The notes: generated by a model not told the origin, from the letters alone. A DNA stretch of 64,000 nucleotides from Lojkania enalia (GCA_010094045.1 ML986618.1:62001-126000), one strand, 5' to 3'. Numbered from the stretch's first letter, positions 21,332 to 34,312 are shown. Numbers and translations are program-made.

Positions 21332-23069
21332 TCAAACGGTCTCTTGTCCAGCTACTTCTTTTTCGCCAACCTTGCCTGTTTTCTCAGTGCCACTCTCTTT
21401 CTTTTCATCCTCCTTGACACTCCTCCACTCAACCAAAACCGCACCTATCGAACCCACACAAGCAAGTCCCAGCCCAACATAAAACGCTTGCTGGATAGCA
21501 GCCCTATACCCGTCCAATACAGTCTCTAGCAACCCAGGTGGCGCCATCTGCTTGATCTGAGTCGCCCCCAATTGTACCACGCTCTTTCTATCCAAATTCA
21601 ATCCTGGAACCGCTGTCAGCCTCCCGGCCAACGTATCCGCGAACACATTTAGCGCAACACTCGAAAACACCGCGCCACCGAAGTTCTGTCCAAAGAACAT
21701 GAGCGACACGCCGGTCGGGACATCTAGACGGGGAAGAACGATTTGCGCGCAAAGGTGTGGTTGCTGCATGCCGATACCGATTCCAAACCCGAACAGAACT
21801 TGATACCCGATCCAAACATCTTTACTAGCGTTAATCCTCCATGTAGATATCATGCCCGCCCCAACGGCCAGAAGAATCGTAGAAATAATCATAAAAGGAG
21901 CGGGATAGCCAAGGCGCTGGACCATTCCTCCGGCGAGAATTGTTCCTAGCACAAGCGATAAGACGGACGGCAGAGTAGCCAGGCCGGAGTCCAGGGGTGA
22001 GAAGTCCTTCAGCGCTTGGAAGAATATCGGAACGAAATAGACAATAACGAGCATAGATGCCTGACTGGAGAACGTGAATAGGAATGCAGAAGCAATCGTC
22101 CGCTTGGCTAGGATGCGCATCGGCAACGTCGCCGTATCCGGCCTCAAAATCTGAACAGTCAGGAAAACCGTAAAAAGCACCGGGAACAAGACTAGCAGCA
22201 AAATGACCCTCCAATTCGACCAACTGTACGTCGTCCCGCCCCACTCCAGAGCAAGAAGCAGGCAGACAATCGACGGCAGAAACATTATCGTCCCTAGCGG
22301 ATCTAGCTTCTTGAACTGCTCCACCAGCGGCATTTTTTCCCTATCCTTCCTCGGCAAATGCAGCACCAGGATCAAGACAGCAGCTGACACAGCACCACAG
22401 GGCAAGTTAATATAAAAACACCACCTCCAGCTCATCTTCTCCGTGAACACACCTCCCAGCAACGGGCCCACGACAGCCGCAACCCCAAATACTGCGCCCA
22501 TCAGCCCCTGATATACAGGCCGTTTTGCTAGCGGCACGGTTTCGACTATGATTACGATGGCCCCGTTGCTGATTCCCGCGGAGCCTATCCCAGCGATCGC
22601 CCTGCCGACGATGAACGCGGTTGAGGATGGCGCTGCACCGCATACAGCGGACCCGATTTCGAAGACCAGGATGGCGGCAAGGAAGACGGTTCTGGCGGAG
22701 TAGAAGGTGTATATACGGCCCCATAGGAGCTGGAAGGCACAGAGTGTAAGCATGTAGGATGATTGGTACCAGCCGATGTCAGAGAGGGAGTGGAAGGCGT
22801 CGGTGATTCGGGGTACAGCGGTCCCAAGGATGGTTTTGTCCTGTTGTTGTTAGAGTTTGAGAAGATAGGGAGTGAATAGGAGAGTACGGGTATGGAAGAG
22901 GTGGACTTACAAGGGCAACGATGAACATAGAGATATAGAGCGAGAGCATGGCGAGCCATAGTTTACCGGTTGATGGATACTCGGGGGTGTCATTTTTGCC
23001 ATGGTCTTTCAAAGGCAGAGGAGATTTGGTTTCAAAGAAAGACTTTTCGGGAGTTGCTTGGTCGACCAT
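21332..23069 (-). CDS. MFS drug:H+ antiporter, DHA2 family (14 membrane segments)
   Basis: Two exons: 23069-22911 and 22840-21332, with a 70-bp intron (22910-22841, GTAAGT...CAG). The intron joins FIVAL to DKTILGTAVPRI, the conserved end of segment 1 in this family. The product has 555 residues. Further family marks are ITDAF...DIGWYQSSYMLT after segment 1, a GRAIAGIGSAGI stretch, and GPLLGGVF...WRWCFYINLP, the antiporter motif C region. The acidic and basic tails are cytosolic. DHA2 proteins export toxic compounds or secondary metabolites by proton antiport at the plasma membrane. No biosynthetic genes are next to it, so the substrate cannot be guessed. Confidence 0.92.
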
Positions 23070-25398
23070 TTGTAGAACTCTTCAGCCGTTTAGGGGCACG
23101 ATTTGTTGGATAACGGAGGCAGGTTAAGAGTCCGATATTTTGGAAATGGGATACGATAAGAGAAGAAATCTTTTGAAAGGCAATAATTTGAAGGTTTCGA
23201 AAGCTGCGAAATCAGTAACCGGTAGGAAACTCCAACGAAGGCAAGGAAGATGAGCATGGGAATATCTCTTGTGAGGAAGTAGGATGAAGTACCAGCAGGA
23301 AATTATTATAATATTGCCATTACTCCTATATACATCGTGACTCGCGGCCCCGTAGCCCTTCACGTAGAAAATATTTGGCCTCGAAACCAATATGCTATCA
23401 TTCTCGGACCCTATGACAATGTTCGGGTGCGAAATACCTCCCTCTTCAAAGATCTCGGGCCCGAAAATATGTGGCGCAGGAAGCCACAACAACGACCCCA
23501 ACATCGCAATCATTGGCTAAAAACCACTCTGAAATTTCCCCCAAACGCGAATTGTGATTGGACGAGACTCTAAGTTAGGAGAGAAGCAAGCAGACATCTT
23601 ATCGACTAGGGAGAAGGGGGTATATGAATCGGGAATTAATGTACGTTGCACAGGACCAAGTCTCCCTTACCGGATCCGGTAATACTGATTTATTGCCCTT
23701 CATCTATCCCGCATATCGCCCGCGGTGTACACCCCTCACCCACAAGTACCACTATCCCCCCAGTCAACCCCGCCGCACTTCCCATCCACAATCAGGAAAC
23801 CCGCAAGACGCAAAGAAAAGCAAACATCGTGCGGAGTTCCTACTCCGTTTCCCCACTACATACGCGTTGGCGGGGATTTAGTTGAACGATTGCAGGCAAG
23901 GGAAGCGCCGACATGCCAACAAAGGATTTGTTGGATGGGGCAATGGCATGTCCCCAACCAGATTTCCTGTGCAGGAATCGTACTATGAGTCCCAAGATTT
24001 TAGGTCAAGGGTTCTCGTACCGGCGCCGGAAGCACGTCTTACGTTCCCCACAACTAGTGCAGTGTACTGCGGGAGAGAGCTGGGCTTGGCCCTTGTCTGG
24101 ATGCTGAGCGTGCTCAGATGCAGCGCATCTAGATCGAGTTCGCGCGAGGCCTATGTTTACTTGGGATGACTAGGATAGGCAACTCGGTCGAGCCTTTTTT
24201 GGGCCGGCTTGGTCATGTTGACGCATGTTAAGTAGTGATGACAGCGCGGCGCGGAATTCGTTCCAGGTAAGCTTGCGCGAAGCGAGAGGTGGGCAGCTGG
24301 TCTCACAGTGGGATAGCGGCCGTTGGGGTCCTCACGTGGTGCAAGTATGTGGCTTTGCTTATCCGCAGCTTGATATTGGTATGCTATCGATTAATGCCAA
24401 GAGCTAGGAATGCCATTGCGAAACCCTCGGTTAAGAAGGAACTGTGGTACGCGCTGCACGGTGTACTGTGCCGCTGTGCTCTCATCGCACAAGATGTGGG
24501 TACGCGTAAACGTTTGCCTTGGCGAGCCTCTTAAGACTACTGATGGAAGCTGGGATGTTGCAGTGGCGACGGGTGGAAGATTATGCCGGGGATTTTCTGA
24601 TGGTTATCAAGGTTCCGCACTTGGCTTCATAGATACCTAGGAGTCGCGATAAGTGTGTCGTATTGTGGTAGATTGATCGGTACGTCACGGCCGTGCAATT
24701 CTACAGTAGTCGAAGGCAAATTCGAGGAGATAAAGTCGATAGAGGTCCGAAAGGATCTAACACACTGTTTACGATGAGACATACGAAACCGAATGGAGCA
24801 GGAATACCGCATTAGGAGAGCATAGTCTGCCGCTGGATTGAATGTGTTCATTGGTCAGCATACTGAATTAGTAGTGATGGGCAATGATTCGTGGACGATG
24901 TCGCAGCAAGACACGCAATTAATGAGGTACTTTGTCAATCAGATTTTCAGTATTGTTATCTCATTCTCGATATTGTGAGGTCTCTGAGAAACCTGAATCT
25001 ATGTATTTGCACCGATAGTGTAATCAAAGGTATCATCTCAGCACTACTCAAACTGCTGTGCGACGCTCCTCAGTAGAAATGAGACTGAACCATTGGATAT
25101 GGAAAGCGTGACGAAGATGGCGACGAGCCTGCGGTCTGCCGTCTTAACACCTGCTGTTCGAGTGGAGGTGCAGATAGAATGCCCAAAGCCAGAGCGCCGG
25201 GCCAAGACGCTGAAAGGTGCAGCCGCCTGTGGTACGAAAACTCCACAACTGTGTCCTGTCCCAAATCCGTCATTTCATCCCAAGGTTTCCCATCTTAACG
25301 CCATTTTTGGGGTTCCACAGAAATAAAAGATATCCCAAGGTCGTGGACATGCTCGGAAGCCGTAATAATAGCTACAAGGAACAAGGAGTGAGCCAGGG
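23070..25398. other. intergenic region, promoter side of the MFS gene
   Basis: Many short overlapping frames but no domain or splice structure. Apart from the palindrome listed separately, I see nothing definite. Confidence 0.4.
23667..23682. promoter_or_regulatory. perfect 16-bp palindrome TTACCGGATCCGGTAA
   Basis: Self-complementary over all 16 bases, with a CCG-GATC-CGG core, about 600 bp upstream of the MFS start. CGG half-sites in symmetric order are typical binding sites of fungal Zn2Cys6 regulators. A regulatory role is inference. Confidence 0.3.
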
Positions 25399-26796
25399 TC
25401 ATGAAGCGACTGGTAGCCCGCTCGCCATTCTAAAGAGTTCGAATGCTAGGCCTGGCGTTTCTCGAATCGCCGACTCAACATCCTTCCGCAAGGATAGTTC
25501 GGGGTGAGAACGGAAGGATTGGATGATTACATCCCGTAGACCTCGGTCGGTGTCCACGGTTGTCTCGTAGGCTTCTTGGCATGCTTCTGGGAATTCTGAG
25601 CTACCAAAGTGTAGCTCGAGTTGCTGCGCAAACTTCTTGCGAGCCAGTGACTTGAGACCAGGAATGCCATATCTGGACAAATGTTAGTGACTACAAGTTC
25701 ATCGACGGGCAGAACAGCGCGTGGTGGGAGATAGAAGCGGAGCTGACGCGATTTCGGGCCTCTCGAACAAGCCTACGACGAAGGGCTTCGACGTAGGGGA
25801 TAGGAGTGCAGCCCCGCTATTGGGGGGGTAGTGCACGCCGAAGAGAAGCACTAGCTAGGGTTGGACAGGCAGAGGGAGCGGCTTGGCCGATCTGACTGTG
25901 GGTGCACGCACGCGACGATCTAATTGGCGATCCGCCACGCCCGCTGACGCACATCGCGGGGTTGCCAGTCCCCGTCCACCGTCCCAGGCATAAGGCTCCC
26001 CTGCCAGCACACGCAAAAGGAGCAAGCGTTGGATCGAGTACGTGGGCGCACAGCGAAGATACGACGGTCCGTGAAACAGAAATTTTGGCACTTACCTCTC
26101 TGCGATTGCATAGACCTTGGCGTGTGTTACCAGATGTGGATTCTCAACATTCGCCTCTGGCTCTGCCTCCATGTTCTCGAATGAGTCTTCCTCAACTAGA
26201 TTCTCCACTGGCATGTCCGGCAACTTTGCTGACAAGTCGGCCTCGAACCGGTTCGGTTGCTCGTCGGGAGGTGTCAAAGGGTTAGGCATCGCGTTAGCAG
26301 CCGACGCCATCGCTAGTAGAGGGTCTTCGACCATCGCTAGGTTTAGCTTCTTAGACTTGCGCAGACTCGAAATGCGCCCCGACAGTGGTGAATCCGCTCG
26401 TCTTTGTGAAGTTCTGCGGGAAAGAGATTTGGAGAGGTAGTCGAGATGGTAGAGATCTATGCAAACGTCAATTAATGCTGTATCAGTCCGTGGAATGTAT
26501 CCGGGCGCTCACAATTGACCATGTGCTCAACTGCTTCTGGATCATCCTCTGTTAGGTCGATAATTCCTGATTCTGATTCTCGGAATAGGTTTCGACATGC
26601 CCCATCGAAGAATGTTGATCGCGAGCAGACAATAGCGCGATGCACCGGGTATCTTTTTATGCCGCAAATAATAGTTAGGTCTGAGTACTTTCCACATTCA
26701 AATAGTCTAGGATAACTTAGCAACGAATTGCCAGCACAGATAAGACTGAACATACGAGGCGAGTGCCGACATGAGTTCGACGTTGGGAGAGTCCAT
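25399..26796 (-). CDS. BTB/POZ domain protein
   Basis: Four exons, assembled by eye: 26796-26756, 26706-26513, 26456-26096 and 25672-25399. Introns are 49 bp (GTATGT...CCTAG), 56 bp (GTGAGC...CATAG) and 423 bp (GTAAGT...CCAG). The product has 289 residues. The BTB domain starts near residue 14 with FECGKYSDLTIICG, then VHRAIVCSRSTFFDGACR, then IIDLTEDDPEAVEHMVNYLY across the second junction. A basic, serine-rich linker follows and then VTHAKVYAIAERYGIPGLKSLA across the third junction. BTB domains mediate dimerisation; some fungal members are Cullin-3 adaptors, but most are uncharacterised. The third intron is unusually long. The gene is the intact relative of the pseudogene at 18682-19648. 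Confidence 0.85.
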
Positions 26797-28986
26797 AGTG
26801 GTAGCTGGTGCTGAACGCGAATGCGGTTGGAATGGCAAGTTGTAAATTATTATATCGACAACGGGGGAAGAGCTCTGCGCCGAACGGAAGAAGGGGCTTT
26901 CAATTAGGACAATGCGAGACCCTGGGCCGGCGACACGTTTTAAGGTACGCAATGACTTATGGGCGCTCAATTCTCGACCTTACGTAGGCGCTGATCTCCT
27001 GATAGACGTGTACCAAAGGCTGGCCCGTGGTACACCGGAGCTGTTGTCACCGAGTTTGGGACGGTGACCGAATTCTCGGTTCTCAGCCGCCACTTAAACG
27101 CCGGGAGGCAATGCTAAAAAGTACCGGTATGAATGCTTAAATGACCTAATCAAGGGAACGCTGATGGATTCGGAGAGCTGGTCTTGCTCATATGCGGAAA
27201 TGCATTCGCAAAAAGTATGGTCCAAAACAGGAGGATTGTGCTGGGTCTTGTACTCCGCCCACAATGGAACTGCGCCAGGATGACAATTTAAAAAAAAAAA
27301 CCCCCTATACAGAATCCAAGAGGATCCAGGCAAGTCACACGGCAGCCAACTTTGCTACCATCAGCCCAAAAACCCAGCTGACGCATAGCGCCCTGTCCAG
27401 GTCATAGAAGCGAGAGCTTGGCGTATGTAGCGTACGGTCGCGGCCAAGCCAAGAGCAGAAAAGGACGGCTGACAAGCGCAGCGGCGCCGCCATGTCTCAC
27501 ACGAGGTTGCTTCAGCAGGTGGCTACGCGGTATTGGATAGGTAAAATAACTGCATAGTTTGGCATCGGTATGCATCAGTTTTCGAGAGGGGCAGACACCG
27601 ACACATGCATATTGGGGGGTTCTATCTACCGTATTGCCAGCATTGGCATCTTGCCAGGTTTGCGACTTTAGCAAAATAGCAAGATGGCAGATACCTCACA
27701 TGGAGTTCGCATCTGGGATAGCAAACCCTAACTCCATAGTACGTATCCGTACCCATTAACTCTGGTGCATTGCTTTCAATTCTGATTCGATTGGCGAATA
27801 ACCCTGTACAGTCGACCAAAGCGTAAACCGCTCTCCCTAATGGAGCCAGGGTGGAAGAGCCCGCACCTTTTGCGGGGTGATAATGCTGAGGTTGAATTAC
27901 ATGGGCATGCCGCTGTACCACCATCAAATGCCTACATCTGCGTGCAAATTTCAAGCGATATGAAGTCTAGCCGACGTTCACTGGATGGGTAGACGATCAT
28001 TTCCCGATCGATAAGTGGGCCAGATGCGGCACGAGAAGGCTGTCCTATCTATTGCTGAAGCCGGATCATTCCACATCTCCACGGAAATCGAGCCTACCTA
28101 TTGCTCACCAAAGTCTAGACCGAAGATAGAGAATCCATGGCGAACCCACCAACGTGCACGGCGCTTTTTCATAGTGCGATAGGAAATGTTTGTTCCGGGT
28201 CAAACTTCAGCTGGACTTAACTCGTGGCTTGCGACTTGCAACTTGCAGGAGACGGAATTGCGGTCTAGAGTCGGATCGCAATGCCGCCATTTTGACTTCT
28301 GCACGGCGTCGTCCAGCTGCACGTGAGAGGCGAGGGGTGTTTTAGCCACCAACTCAACAGCAGCTACGTCTACGTACGGAGGGGAGGAAGATGCATTCGG
28401 ATTCCATCCTTGCTCCGCGATAGTGTCAACCTCTGATCTATTTTTCCTTATTGGCCTGTCTGTCCAACTTTCAGGATTTCCTTGCGGGAGAAGCAACAAA
28501 GCTGGTAATAAGTACCAACGCCCGTAGAATATGTGGCCATCCGCAACGCCGGATTATCGCGATCCGCACAGAGTCGGTGGGGCAAAAACGAGAGAAGCAG
28601 AAAGTTCTATCGCAGACTCAGTCCTAGAGCTAGGAGATGTTCCCTAGTCTCAAGGCTCCAAAGAGACCAATCCACGACGCAGCTATTGTTGGCGTTGAGA
28701 ACTTCTCAGAATTAGGATGGCTCGTTAAGCTTATGTAAAGGCTGAGACAGCAAGCGAGGCCGGGGAGGAGCCGAGCGCCCGCCTGACGTATCCGGAGCTG
28801 CCCAAGTGTTCATTTATTCTCAAGTGACAACTGAATATCACACTCACCTCCACCATCGCGCAGGATCTAGCGAGCGCCTACCAATATCGCCGGCGGGTGC
28901 CTTCGTTCACCCTCCCCCGGCGTTCTGTACACGTACCCAACACCCCCGCAGCTCCAACCTAGGTGGCCAGTTTGGATTATTCAACA
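26797..28986. other. gap without a supported gene
   Basis: Lies between the divergent BTB and DOA1 genes. Short frames at 27622-27954 and 28200-28499 (minus) lack domains. A run of ten A followed by C's lies near 27290-27305. The last 200 bp are probably the DOA1 promoter and leader. Confidence 0.4.
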
Positions 28987-31427
28987 ATGGGCGACTACAA
29001 GCTCTCGGCCTCATTACGGGGCCACGAAGACGATGTAAGTAGCTTAGTACCCGTTTTCTAATAAGGAAATTTTCTCTGTCAATTTTATTTGCATGCACAG
29101 ACCGACTAACATTTTCCTTCCCCAGGTCCGCAGCGTTGTATTTCCAAACCCCGTTACCGTGTTATCTGCCTCTCGAGACTTCACTGTCCGGTTATGGAAG
29201 CTGGAGACCTCAAACCCTCCAACGTATGATTGCACCATTAAGACACATGGCAAGGAGTTTGTGAATTCTCTTGCTTTCGTTCCTCCCTCAGCCGAATATC
29301 CAGACGGACTTATTGTGTCAGGCGGCAAAGATCAGATTATCGATGTACGGCAACCGAGCAAGGCTCTGGAGGATAATGCAGATGCACTGCTACTAGGTCA
29401 CGGTTCAAATGTGTGCGCGCTCGATGTTAGCCCCAATGGGAAATTCATCATTAGTGGTAGTTGGGATACTGAGGCTCGCATTTGGCCAGTGGGCAAGTGG
29501 GACAGCTCTACAGTTCTGCAAGGACACACTGCCTCTGTTTGGGCTGTTGTAGCGTATGATGACTCCACTATTATCACAGGTATTTCTAAGCTAATCGTTT
29601 CAGTAGTTTGGGCTAACTAGCGTAGGTTGTGCCGACAAAGAGATACGTGTGTTCCAGATAAGTGGGCAGCTTCTTCGATCCATCCAAACCGGAGATGTTG
29701 TAAGGGCACTCTGTAGGCTACCCACAAACCATCCTTCGGGTGCACAATTTGCATCTGCTGGCAATGATGCTGTTATCCGCCTTTGGACCCTAGACGGGCG
29801 CCAAGTATCCGAGCTCCATGGACACGAGAATTTCATATACTCCCTAGCAGCACTTCCCGACGGCCGACTAGTCAGCTCATCCGAAGATCGTAGCGTCCGA
29901 ATCTGGGATAATCGCCAGTGTGTTCAGACAATTACCCATCCTGCCATCTCCGTCTGGTCTGTCGCAGTTTGTCCGCAGAATGGAGATATAGTTACGGGAG
30001 CAAGTGACCGCATTGTCCGGATATTTACCCATGCGCCAGAACGATATGCTGATCCTGCCGCAATTCAGCAGTTCAACGATGATGTAAAGGATTCTTCAAT
30101 ACCGCAGCAGGCGGTTGGGGATATCAACAAGGAGAAGCTTCCTGGACCAGATTTTCTAACCCTAAAGTCTGGTACTAAGGAAGGGCAGGTGCAGATGATC
30201 AACGAGCTTAACGGTAACATTTCTGCTTATCAATGGTCCACTACCGCCAATCAATGGGTCCACATTGGCACCGTTGTCGACCAGGCAGGGAGCAGTGGAC
30301 GCAAAATTTCACATAACGGCAAAGAGTATGACTACGTTTTCGATGTCGATGTTGAGGAAGGGAAGCCACCGCTAAAGCTGCCATATAACCTATCGCAGAA
30401 TCCTTACGAGGTGGCCCGCAAATTTTGCGAAGATAACAAATTGCCCATTACATACCTTGACCAAGTCACAAATTTCATCGTTCAAAATACACAAAGTGCG
30501 ACGTTTGGACAATCCACGTCCCAAGGTGTAGACCCTTGGGGTACTGAGTCGCGGTATCGTCCGGGTGATGCCCAGCCTGCGCCACAGCAAACCCCTGCAT
30601 CGATCCCGAAGATCTTACCGCAAACGCAATATCTCGACATCCTATCTGCAAACCATAAGGTAATCTTCAACAAAATCAAAGAATTCAATCAGGCCTTGGT
30701 CGACGAGGGCATGAAAGACCTGTCCTTGAACCCTTCGGATATTGAAGCTCTACAAGATACGGTCACGAAGCTGGAAAAGCATGCCACAGATAGCCTCGAT
30801 CCTACAGGAGTTGATCTCATTGTCAAGACCGCGACGCAATGGCCTCCGGAAAAGCGACTACCCGGACTCGATTTTCTACGACTCCTTACTGGTTCCGACA
30901 GTACAGTGGTTGCATACCTTACGCATCGGCAGCCAAATATTATCGGTGCACTCGCCGAGTCAGGAACTTTTGCGAACAGCTCTATTCTCAATAACACTAT
31001 GATGGCTGTGCGAGCATTGGCGAATTTATTCAAGACAAAGGAAGGCCAGGACGTAGCCGCTGACAATTTCGACAATATACATAAGTATGTCCACGATTTC
31101 ATCACAACCACGAATCGGAACTTGATTATCGCTATTACTACGCTCTACATCAACTATGCTGTCCTCCTATCATCAGACAGTAACGCAGACCGGGCCCTCA
31201 CTCTACTCGACGACCTTTCGAAGATTTTGAGGAGCGCAACTGATTCCGAGGCCCTTTACCGAGCACTGGTTGCTACTGGCACTCTTCTTTGCCTAAGCAA
31301 GGATTACTGCGAGGCAGGCAGGGATATACTTGAACTCGGCAATGCTGTTTCTAGCGCCGAAGGCAAGGCCAAGGAACCACGAATTAAAAAAGTGGTTGCT
31401 GAGATTCGCGAGAAGTTACAGGGTTGA
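28987..31427 (+). CDS. DOA1: Doa1/Ufd3 (PLAA) WD-repeat ubiquitin-binding cofactor of Cdc48
   Basis: Three exons: 28987-29034, 29126-29579 and 29626-31427. Introns are 91 bp (branch point GACTAAC) and 46 bp. Product 767 residues. Residues 1-310 form a seven-bladed WD40 propeller, with VRLWKL, ARIWPV, IRLWTL, VRIWDN and VRIFTH ends. About 347-452 is the PFU domain (ubiquitin binding), ending in PYEVARKFCEDNKLP. About 495-767 is the PUL domain (binds the Cdc48/p97 C-terminus), with armadillo-like helices. Yeast Doa1 and human PLAA act in ubiquitin recycling, ribophagy, and degradation and sorting of ubiquitinated proteins. Length is normal (yeast 715). The ATG at 28987 is chosen because it directly begins the first WD repeat (SASLRGHEDD), as in the family. 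Confidence 0.95.
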
Positions 31428-33749
31428 ACGGCCCACCAGCTTGGCTAACTAACCATCTCGTCGGTTCCATTTAGCATTTTGCACTGTCCTACTCGGAAAA
31501 TTTATTGAGAATGCATCCCCGTACGTGAGACTCTGCGGCTATAGGGGACGTAGCATAGCAAACACGAGAACTGTATAATATGATGACATCAAGATATATC
31601 AGCATAGACGGATAGAACATGGAGGATGATTCGACAGCAACATACTTAGGTAGTTAGTCCATGAGCTCCAGACTCGATATGAAATACATAGCATCAAATC
31701 AATCATCCTCTTTCACAACTAAAGGTATCCGACTCGTGCTCAGACGCAATGGCATCGTGACCTCACTCATTTCATGCGCACAGCGATTCGGGCTCGTACC
31801 ACATGTAACGAGCATGCAAGTAAGACACTCCTGTAGATGGCTGGCGGGCGTACCCTAGCGAAGCTGAAAATTCAAGTGGTGGCCGCGAACTGCACACATT
31901 AGCTGATGATAGCACGGCCTGGTACCGATTTCAGGTACGGGCGTCTCGCCACCTGACCTGACTCGAGAGCCGCGAATGTGTGCCACGGCTCAGCGCGCTT
32001 AGATGCAGCGAAGCCTTCCTGTTGCAGATTTCGTTACAATACCGGCGGGTCGGTGGCACAAGACGCCGACTGGGGACGCCTAGATGGAAATCGAGATCTG
32101 TCCATCAGTCGATTGTTTGAAGGCAATCTACGCAAAGATCGGGGGGCTGAGGTGTTGCGCGTCGCAAGGCGACAGGGGCTGTGGCGAAGGGCAAGGACAG
32201 ATGTCGGTGTTTCTCGGGCGTGAGATGCCGGTGATGTGAGATTCTATGGCCTCGATTGGGGCATCGGAGACGTTCCGTAGAAAAAGAAATTTGGGAGAGC
32301 ATTGCGACGACGACTTCGCACGATAAAACAGGTTCTGAGGATTCTTGGGATGGTTGGTGGGAAATGGGATAGCTAAGTCCATTCGTGAAGGTGATAAGCA
32401 TTTCTGTGAATGTGAGGGTGAGTGATGGGGGAGAGGACTGGTGACGTCAGTACTAGAGCTTGGAGCACCGTGTTGACTACACTTTATAGATGCGGAAAAG
32501 CGAGATAGAGAAATCTTTTCTTTGCAGTTTCCCTTGCAGGAAATTTCTTTTTGGATGGTTCCTTCGTTTTGTCGATTGTTGAAGCGCCAGCCGTAGGGGG
32601 TAACGAAGCACGCATATACTTCCTATTGCGATTGATTATGGGAGACGACAAGAGTTGCGATTTAATCAACTGCGATCTCGAATAAAATTGAACGGGGCGG
32701 CATGGACGTTAGGCAGAAGAATAGCGAGATTTTGCTACAACCTTTGTTTGGTTTGCATTCGGCGCGAGCCTTTATTTCAACCAAAGGCATATTGGCACTG
32801 CAGCAATCACTAACGATAGCATAGTCTTCCAGAAGCCGCTAATACAGCGCTCCAATCCGCGCTCTGTTAAAATCCAAGGAGTTGACGCGAACTCCATATC
32901 GACAGGACTCAGCAGCGGATCAGCACCCATCGTAGCGACCCTAATGGACGCATTTCTCGACTTCTCGGGAAGCAAGGGATCTGATCTGAGGAAACTGGAA
33001 GTTTAAACAAGGCAGAAATTTTGTCTTAAGGCAACGCAGTGGTAGAATGCTCGCGCTGAGGTACGCTTGTCACTTCCCGGCAGGGTTGCGGGGCCAGGGT
33101 GCCGCCACAATAGCACAATGCCACTACCCACATCTAGATCTCGAAGATCCTATTATCTCTCTGTCCCCTACCGTTATCCTATCGCCGCTAACCACTTGGA
33201 GGTGTCAATTCATCTTGTACGAACGTTAAAAGTATTAAAATAGTGTTTCATTCGACACTCGAGAAATATGGGTCAGAAGGCAATAATGAAGGTAGAGCCA
33301 GTGGAGCAAAATTACCATCCGATCAGCCCAGCTCATCTCTCGCTAGAGAGAGCACATGGATTAGAGCGAAATACCTGTGGACATAATCAGATCAGAAGAG
33401 TGCCGAAAAGCCAGTATTATACACCTTTAACGGATTGACGACTCTCCTCCTTCACTCTTCTAGTTGCAATCTATGAAGTTACTTCCTCATCATTGTACAG
33501 AGTTGTGCAGATGACACAATGCTGATGGACGCCTTAAGCAAACAACTCATTTGTTCTACAGCCAACAAGTATGGCCTTGAATTGCGCGGGGCACCTTCTT
33601 CAAGGGATTTAGCAAAGTGGAAAGCCAAGATCATTATTCGTGAATATGAGAAGCACAAGAATGTACAATAGGGGCACAAGAACGCGCATCAGTCAACACG
33701 GAAGGAGAGGTCTACATGATCAAACTAGTCAATACTTCTTCCCCAGGCA
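31428..33749. other. gap without a supported gene
   Basis: Downstream of DOA1. Minus-strand frames at 32105-32401, 32484-32669 and 32772-32975 have no recognisable domain. The last one ends in a hydrophobic segment (TMLSLVIAAVPICLWL) and could be a short tail-anchored protein, but there is nothing to support it beyond that. Confidence 0.35.
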
Positions 33750-33755
33750 TATAAA
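33750..33755 (+). promoter_or_regulatory. TATA box of the small secreted protein gene
   Basis: TATAAA, 106-111 bp upstream of ATG 33861, followed by a C/T/A-rich leader without ATG. Confidence 0.45.
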
Positions 33756-33860
33756 GCTCCCATAAATCGCTCAAAGAACTACCGCAAACAGCGCTCCACT
33801 CAATAACCCCCTCAACTCATCTACCAACACATCTCCCAACTCCTCAAATCCCCCCTCACC

Positions 33861-34312
33861 ATGCACCTCCCCATAACCATTACCGTCTCTCTCCTAACCG
33901 CCCTTGGCCATAGCTTCCCTAGCCCATCTCCCTTAGATAGCGTCTCAGTAACCTTTTTCGACAACCGGGGCTGGGCCGGAGCATCCTCCACCTTCTCTGT
34001 AGAAACGCAGAGCCAATGCTGTCCGTAGCATCCCCCCGCCCTTCAAACGCAACCGCTAACCACCCCCAGATGGCCTCAAAGGAACGAACTGGACCAACAG
34101 AATCAGGTCTCTAAAAGTTCCTAGCGGATACCGGTGCCGGCTATGGGAGTATGTCATTCCGCACACAAAGAATACGTAATGTTTCTGCGCTGATGATACG
34201 TAGCTCGAATTCGTGTAATGGGAAGAGCAGTCCGGATATCTATCCGCCAGGCGCCAAGGAGTTGGGGGGTATGGAGAATAAGGCAACGAGTTTCAAGTGC
34301 TATAGGAATTAA
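33861..34312 (+). CDS. small secreted protein, four cysteines, crystallin-like pattern
   Basis: Three short exons: 33861-34020, 34070-34148 and 34204-34312. Introns are 49 bp (GTCCGT...CCCAG, branch point GCTAAC) and 55 bp (GTATGT...CGTAG). The spliced frame gives 115 residues ending in FKCYRN and TAA. Residues 1-18 look like a signal peptide (TITVSLLTALGHS). The mature part begins with a VTFFDNRGW strand and has four cysteines (in SQCYGL, GYRCRLW, NSCNGK and FKCYRN), enough for two disulfides, plus two repeats of an S-x-KVPSGYRC or S-FKCY type. This strand-turn pattern is that of small fungal secreted proteins with a beta/gamma-crystallin-like fold. An effector or cell-wall role is possible but unproven. 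The first 5' splice site is non-consensus, but it is the only one that keeps frame. Confidence 0.65.

Noticed and set aside
32105..32401. Two overlapping minus-strand frames, each with a Met start
   Set aside because: Pro/Ser/His-rich in both frames, no domain, no splice partners; typical of chance frames in GC-rich DNA.
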